Positions 59,818-64,000 of a DNA stretch of 64,000 bases are shown here, one piece after another. The DNA comes from Gemmatimonadaceae bacterium. GTDB taxonomy: Bacteria > Gemmatimonadota > Gemmatimonadetes > Gemmatimonadales > Gemmatimonadaceae. Made by a program: the position numbers and the translations under genes. Each line of letters opens with the position of its first letter. Within the stretch, counting starts at the first letter, position 1. The notes beneath the pieces are model-generated. The model ran no database searches and was not told the origin of the DNA. It saw only the letters and a program-made list of their open reading frames with translations. Location of the stretch: NCBI GenBank assembly GCA_040882285.1, contig JBBEBQ010000018.1, positions 186,001 through 250,000 of the forward strand, in the 5' to 3' direction.

Positions 59818-61059
59818 ATGGCCACGTACAAGCTCTCGACCGTCCCCACCGGCGGCGAAAAGATCGGCTGGCGCGACGGCAAGCTTTCCGTCCCGTCCAA
59901 CCCCATCATCCCCTTCATCGAGGGCGATGGCACGGGCCCCGACATCTGGCGGGCGTCGCAGCGCGTGTTCGACGCCGCGATCGAGAGGGCCTACGGCGGG
60001 GAGCGGAAGATCGCCTGGATGGAAGTGTTCGCCGGCGAGAAAGCGTTCACGCAACACAAAGACTGGCTGCCGCAGGAAACGGTGGACGCTCTCCAGGAAT
60101 TCCGTGTTTCAATAAAGGGACCGCTGACAACGCCGGTCGGCGGCGGCATCCGCTCCCTCAACGTCACACTCCGGCAGGTGCTCGACCTGTACGCCTGCAT
60201 TCGGCCGGTGCGCTACTTCGAGGGCGTGGGCGCGCCGGTGAAAGAGCCGGAGAAGATCAACATCGTGATCTTCCGGGAGAACACGGAGGACGTGTATGCC
60301 GGCATCGAGTGGAAGGCGGGCAGCGACGAGGCGAACAAGCTGCGCGATTTCATCAAGAAGGAATTGAAGAAGGACATGCGCGAGAATTCCGCGATTGGCA
60401 TCAAGCCGATGTCGGAGTTCGGCTCCAAGCGCCTCATCCGCATGGCCATCCGGTACGCCATCGAGAAAGCCCGCGAGTCAGTGACGCTCGTGCACAAGGG
60501 CAACATCATGAAGTTCACCGAGGGCGCGTTCCGCGATTGGGGTTACGAGCTCGCGAAGGACGAGTTCGCCGGACTGGCGTGCGCCGAGGCGGACCTGAAG
60601 GGCGACGCTACGCGGGCGGACTGCGTGATCGTCAAGGACCGGATCGCCGACTCGATGTTTCAGCAGCTGCTGCTCAGGCCGTCGGAGTACGCGGTGCTCG
60701 CGACGCCCAATCTCAACGGCGATTACATCTCCGACGCCGCGGCCGCGCAGGTGGGCGGACTGGGAATCGCGCCGGGCGGCAACGTCGGCGACGGGCTGGC
60801 CGTCTTCGAGGCGACCCACGGCACGGCGCCCAAGTACGCCAACAAGAACAAGATCAACCCCGGCTCGGTGATCCTCTCGGGTGTGATGATGTTCGACTAC
60901 ATGGGATGGAACGAAGCGGCGGCGCTGATCGTCAGCGGAGTGGAGAACGCCATCAAGCGGAAGCGCGTTACGTACGACCTCGCGCGGCAGATGCCGGGCT
61001 CGACCGAAGTCTCGACCTCCGACTTCGGTGAGGCGATCGTCGCGGGGATGAAAGCTTGA
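59818..61059 (+). CDS. icd: NADP-dependent isocitrate dehydrogenase
   Basis: 413 aa. TCA-cycle enzyme. [40 protein letters not shown] (substrate Ser loop), [29 protein letters not shown] and [20 protein letters not shown] follow E. coli Icd closely. [17 protein letters not shown] has the Lys-Tyr pair that prefers NADP over NAD. I chose ATG at 59818 (MATYKLS). Overlaps pepA by TTGA. Confidence 0.96.
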   Translation: MATYKLSTVPTGGEKIGWRDGKLSVPSNPIIPFIEGDGTGPDIWRASQRVFDAAIERAYGGERKIAWMEVFAGEKAFTQHKDWLPQETVDALQEFRVSIKGPLTTPVGGGIRSLNVTLRQVLDLYACIRPVRYFEGVGAPVKEPEKINIVIFRENTEDVYAGIEWKAGSDEANKLRDFIKKELKKDMRENSAIGIKPMSEFGSKRLIRMAIRYAIEKARESVTLVHKGNIMKFTEGAFRDWGYELAKDEFAGLACAEADLKGDATRADCVIVKDRIADSMFQQLLLRPSEYAVLATPNLNGDYISDAAAAQVGGLGIAPGGNVGDGLAVFEATHGTAPKYANKNKINPGSVILSGVMMFDYMGWNEAAALIVSGVENAIKRKRVTYDLARQMPGSTEVSTSDFGEAIVAGMKA

Positions 61060-62534
61060 TTCCCGCGATCTCCCTCGCCGGCGGGGGCCTCGCCTCCCAC
61101 AAGGCGCCGCTGCTGGCGCTCGCGCTCGACGACACCACCGAGCTCACGGAGCAGGCCAGGGAGCTGGACGGCGCGCTCGGCGGCGCGATCGCGCGCGCGA
61201 CGGGCAACCGCGACTTCCGCGGCGCGCGGGACGAGACGATGCTGCTCTCCGGCGGAGCGACGGGCCCGCGCATGGTCCTCCTCGTCGGTCTGGGCGCCGT
61301 GTCCGACCGAACGGGCGCGCTCCGCCGGGCCGCCGCGATCGCCGCGAGACAGGCCAACAAGCTCGGCATTCCGGAGCTGACGTGGTACGGCGGGGAGCTG
61401 AGCGAGCGCGAGGTAGAAGCCGTCGCTCTCGGCCTGGCGGCCGGTGCGTGGGATTACACCGAGACCCGGACGCAGCCGCCTGAGAACGAGCGGCGCGCGC
61501 AACTGGCAACCGCCGCGATCGCCACGGCGGACTCCGCCGCGACCCAGCGAGGGCTCGCCAACGGACTCGCCCTCGGCGAAGGACATTCGCTCGCGCGGCG
61601 CCTGGCGATGATGCCCGGCAACCTGTGCACACCGGACTATCTCGCCGAAACGGCGGGTGAGATCGCAGGCCGGCACGGGATGGAAATCACCGTGTGGGGC
61701 AGAACGGAGATGCAGGAGGAAGGAATGGGCTCCTTCCTCGCCGTCGCGCAGGGCACGCCGCAGGACCCGAAGCTGATCGTGCTGAAGTACAACGGCGGGA
61801 AGAGCGGTGCCGCTCCGATCGCGCTCGTAGGGAAAGGGCTCTGCTTCGATACCGGCGGAATATCGATCAAGCCGCCGCAGAACATGGAGTTGATGAAGTT
61901 CGACATGTGCGGCGCGGCCGGTGTGCTCGGCGCGCTCGAGGCGATCGGCCGGATGAAGCTGGAGGTGAACGTCGTCGGTGTCATCGGCGCGACGACGAAC
62001 ATGCCTTCGGGCACCGCGTTCAAGCCCGGCGACGTCGTGCGCAGCCACCTCGGCAAGTACATCGAGGTCGTGAACACCGACGCCGAGGGTCGCATGGTGC
62101 TCGCCGACCTGTTGTCGTACGTGCGGCGATTCAACCCCGCCGTCACGGTGGATGCCGCCACGCTCACGGGCGCCGTGGTGATCGCGCTCGGGCACACCGC
62201 GACGGGCGTGTTCAGCAGCGACGACGCGCTTGCCACCGAGGTGATCGACGCGGGCAAACGCGCGGGCGAGCCCGGCTGGCCGCTGCCGCTGTGGGACGAG
62301 TACAAGGAACTGATCAAGTCGGACGTGGCCGACATGAAGAACGCGGGCGGGCGCGCGGCGGGCTCGACCTCTGCCGCGCTCTTCCTCCAGGAGTTCACGG
62401 AAGGAATGCCGTGGATCCACCTCGACATCGCCGGCACCGCGTACTCCGAGACAGACCTGGTCGCCCTGCCGAAGGGTCCCACGGGCGTTCCGGTTGGAAC
62501 GTTCGTCGAGTTCGTCCGGGGCCGGGCGAGCTGA
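61056..62534 (+). CDS. pepA: Leucyl aminopeptidase (M17)
   Basis: 492 aa, TTG start overlapping the icd stop. The N-terminal domain is divergent. The catalytic domain has [20 protein letters not shown] (two-metal site Lys/Asp), [35 protein letters not shown] (Asp, Glu, Arg of the active site) and the end [15 protein letters not shown]. Cytoplasmic hexameric exopeptidase for peptide turnover. Confidence 0.94.
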   Translation: MIPAISLAGGGLASHKAPLLALALDDTTELTEQARELDGALGGAIARATGNRDFRGARDETMLLSGGATGPRMVLLVGLGAVSDRTGALRRAAAIAARQANKLGIPELTWYGGELSEREVEAVALGLAAGAWDYTETRTQPPENERRAQLATAAIATADSAATQRGLANGLALGEGHSLARRLAMMPGNLCTPDYLAETAGEIAGRHGMEITVWGRTEMQEEGMGSFLAVAQGTPQDPKLIVLKYNGGKSGAAPIALVGKGLCFDTGGISIKPPQNMELMKFDMCGAAGVLGALEAIGRMKLEVNVVGVIGATTNMPSGTAFKPGDVVRSHLGKYIEVVNTDAEGRMVLADLLSYVRRFNPAVTVDAATLTGAVVIALGHTATGVFSSDDALATEVIDAGKRAGEPGWPLPLWDEYKELIKSDVADMKNAGGRAAGSTSAALFLQEFTEGMPWIHLDIAGTAYSETDLVALPKGPTGVPVGTFVEFVRGRAS

Positions 62535-62544
62535 AGCGCAAAGC

Positions 62545-64000
62545 ATGACGCCTGTTCGCCTCGGCGCGCTCGCCGGGGCCCTCATGCTCGTTTTGACAGC
62601 CCTCGCGCCCGGACAGCTGCGCGCGCAGGTGGTGCCGCCGCCCGCGAGCGAGCAGCCGATCCCGCCCAAGGAGCTGCCGGACACCATGCCGCCGGACACG
62701 GTGAAGCGCGACACGATCAAGGCGGGGATCGGCCGGCTGCGAACGCCGGCTACATACGACATCGGCCCGCAGTACCGCTGGGACAGGGAGGAGCTGTTCG
62801 CCAGCGGCGCGCTCACCGTGACCGATCTCCTGGCGCGAATCCCCGAGCTCACCGTCTTCCGGTCGGGATGGATCGCGACGCCGCAGTCCGTGGCGCACAA
62901 CGGCAGCTTCGAGCGGATCCGCTTTTTCTACGACGGCGTGGAGCTCGATCCCATGGATCCGCGGCACCCGGGTCTGCACGACCTCGCGGCGATCCAGATC
63001 TGGACGCTGGAGGAGCTGGCCATCGAGCGCGCGGCCGGGGAGATACGCGTGCACATGCGCAGCTGGCGCGTAGACCGCACGACGCCGTACACCCGCACCG
63101 ACGTGGTCACCGGCAGCGAAGAGACCGACATCTATCGCGGGTTCTACGGCAAGCGATACAACGGCGGCCAGGCTCTCCAGCTCGCGGCGCAACAGTCGAG
63201 CACGCAGAATCAGCGCTTCGGCGGCGGCGGCGGCGGGCTGTCGCTGTTCGGGCGTGTGGGCATCGGCCGCCGGCTCTGGAGCGTGGACGCCACGGCCAAC
63301 CGGACCCATTTTGGACGCGACCCGCAGGACGCGTTCGTGCCCGGCCAGGGGATCCCGCCCTACGACGCCATGCACACCGTCGCGTACCTGCGCGGTTCGT
63401 TCGGCGCCGTGGGCTCGGGACCGTGGATCGAGCTGATCGCGGCGTCGCACGAGATCAAGGAATCCAGCCCGGCTCCGACAGCGCAGCAGATCGCATCGCG
63501 CGGCTTCGTGGCCGACACCGCCGACACCACGCGGTCGCGGACGCAGCTCGTCGCGACCGCGGGGTTCAACCGCTGGGGCGCGTCGATCACGCTGACCGAG
63601 CGGCTGCGACGGTACGAGGGGGAAGCGTTCAACGCCTTCAGCGGGAGAGCGGAGATCAACACCAGGCTGCTCGCCGCGGGAGTCTTCGCCGAATACGACG
63701 ACGAGCGCGACGTGCGGCGGACGGACGGCAATCTGCGCTTCACGCCGCTGCCCTTCATCGCCTTCGCCGGAGGTGTATCGGAGCAGACGGCCGAAGGACC
63801 CCGCGCGGCCGTGCCCGACTCACGCTCGGCGCGGGGCGAGGCCGCGCTGCGGCTCCTCGGCCCGTGGGTGTACGCGGGGCTGGTGCGATCCGACACGGTC
63901 CACACCCGTCCGCCATCCGTGTACGACACCGCGTACGTGGCTTCCGGAGCGCGGTCGAGAACCGCTACGTACGGCGGGGTCCGCGGTGCCATCTGGCGCG
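62545..64000 (+). CDS. TonB-receptor plug-like outer-membrane protein, N-terminal part (runs off the right edge)
   Basis: 485 residues visible. Signal peptide (LGALAGALMLVLTALAPGQLRA), a Pro-rich stretch (ELPDTMPPDTVKRDT), then a plug-like domain: GALTVTDLLARIPELTVFRS, ERIRFFYDGVELDPMDPRHP and LEELAIERAAGEIRVHMRSW, followed by alternating beta-strand sequence of barrel type (LIELIAASHEIKE, TLTERLRRYEGEAFN). Not a classical siderophore receptor; possibly a divergent TonB-dependent transporter. The 3' end is outside the window. Confidence 0.8.
   Translation, partial: MTPVRLGALAGALMLVLTALAPGQLRAQVVPPPASEQPIPPKELPDTMPPDTVKRDTIKAGIGRLRTPATYDIGPQYRWDREELFASGALTVTDLLARIPELTVFRSGWIATPQSVAHNGSFERIRFFYDGVELDPMDPRHPGLHDLAAIQIWTLEELAIERAAGEIRVHMRSWRVDRTTPYTRTDVVTGSEETDIYRGFYGKRYNGGQALQLAAQQSSTQNQRFGGGGGGLSLFGRVGIGRRLWSVDATANRTHFGRDPQDAFVPGQGIPPYDAMHTVAYLRGSFGAVGSGPWIELIAASHEIKESSPAPTAQQIASRGFVADTADTTRSRTQLVATAGFNRWGASITLTERLRRYEGEAFNAFSGRAEINTRLLAAGVFAEYDDERDVRRTDGNLRFTPLPFIAFAGGVSEQTAEGPRAAVPDSRSARGEAALRLLGPWVYAGLVRSDTVHTRPPSVYDTAYVASGARSRTATYGGVRGAIWR

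Noticed and set aside
60897-62900. 667-aa open frame opposite pepA and the icd end
   Set aside because: Low-complexity Arg-rich translation across two well-supported genes; a GC-rich shadow.

Overview
The window is GC-rich chromosome from a Gram-negative bacterium: TonB, a TonB-receptor-like plug protein, several lipoproteins and a membrane-bound lytic transglycosylase all imply an outer membrane. Split methylmalonyl-CoA mutase with MeaB, Ser/Thr kinases fused to TolB-like and TPR regions, and many tandem amidohydrolases make Gemmatimonadota (or a close high-GC relative) my best guess. That is inference only, because no rRNA or marker search was possible. Genes are packed tightly, with 4-nt start/stop overlaps (ATGA, GTGA, TTGA) at more than a dozen junctions.

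Layout. 1-3.5 kb (minus): purB, htrA, a transaldolase-like gene and truA. 3.6-17.2 kb (plus): a GAF-like coiled-coil gene, trpD, then (past a minus-strand lexA) trpC-trpF-trpB, a HEAT-repeat gene, an HD-GYP gene, trpA, folB-folK, panB-panC, yqeK and a LytR_C-domain gene. 17.1-24.5 kb: rlmN (minus), aspS, phoH, ybeY, meaB and the large subunit of methylmalonyl-CoA mutase (mcmA). 24.5-32.2 kb: an accessory island of visibly lower GC that separates mcmA from its B12-binding partner mcmB at 32.2 kb. 32.7-46.9 kb: an MltF-like transglycosylase, a histidine kinase, an acyl-CoA carboxylase/AtuA/enoyl-CoA hydratase catabolic operon, recQ, an acyl-CoA dehydrogenase, an ICMT-like methyltransferase, RNase G and an amidohydrolase. 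47-64 kb: rplU-rpmA, a sodium:alanine symporter, tonB, a Ser/Thr kinase, two amidohydrolases, a glycerophosphodiesterase, an ECF sigma/anti-sigma/Spy-like trio, tRNA-Leu(CAA), a Uma2 nuclease, icd, pepA and a TonB-plug protein running off the end.

The most interesting region is the island. Cargo A (24.5-30.2 kb) holds a predicted ubiquitin-conjugating-like (E2) protein, divergent from an XRE regulator, an ImmA/IrrE protease, a Cas4/AddB-like Fe-S nuclease and a single-chain adenine methyltransferase fused to a BsuBI/PstI-type restriction domain. Cargo B (30.5-31.5 kb) holds a HEPN-like protein. Between them lie remnants of the two flanking genes (3' end of the lipoprotein gene joined to 3' end of mcmA), diverged mostly at synonymous sites. 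This suggests that two alleles of the same hotspot were stacked by recombination with a relative.

The second theme is repeats. Several families of 7-bp-phased repeats (AGCCAAT/AGCCAAC, GTGACTA and others) sit in intergenic gaps, and the first family also lies in frame inside trpB and meaB. A 102-bp nested palindrome sits in frame inside ybeY.
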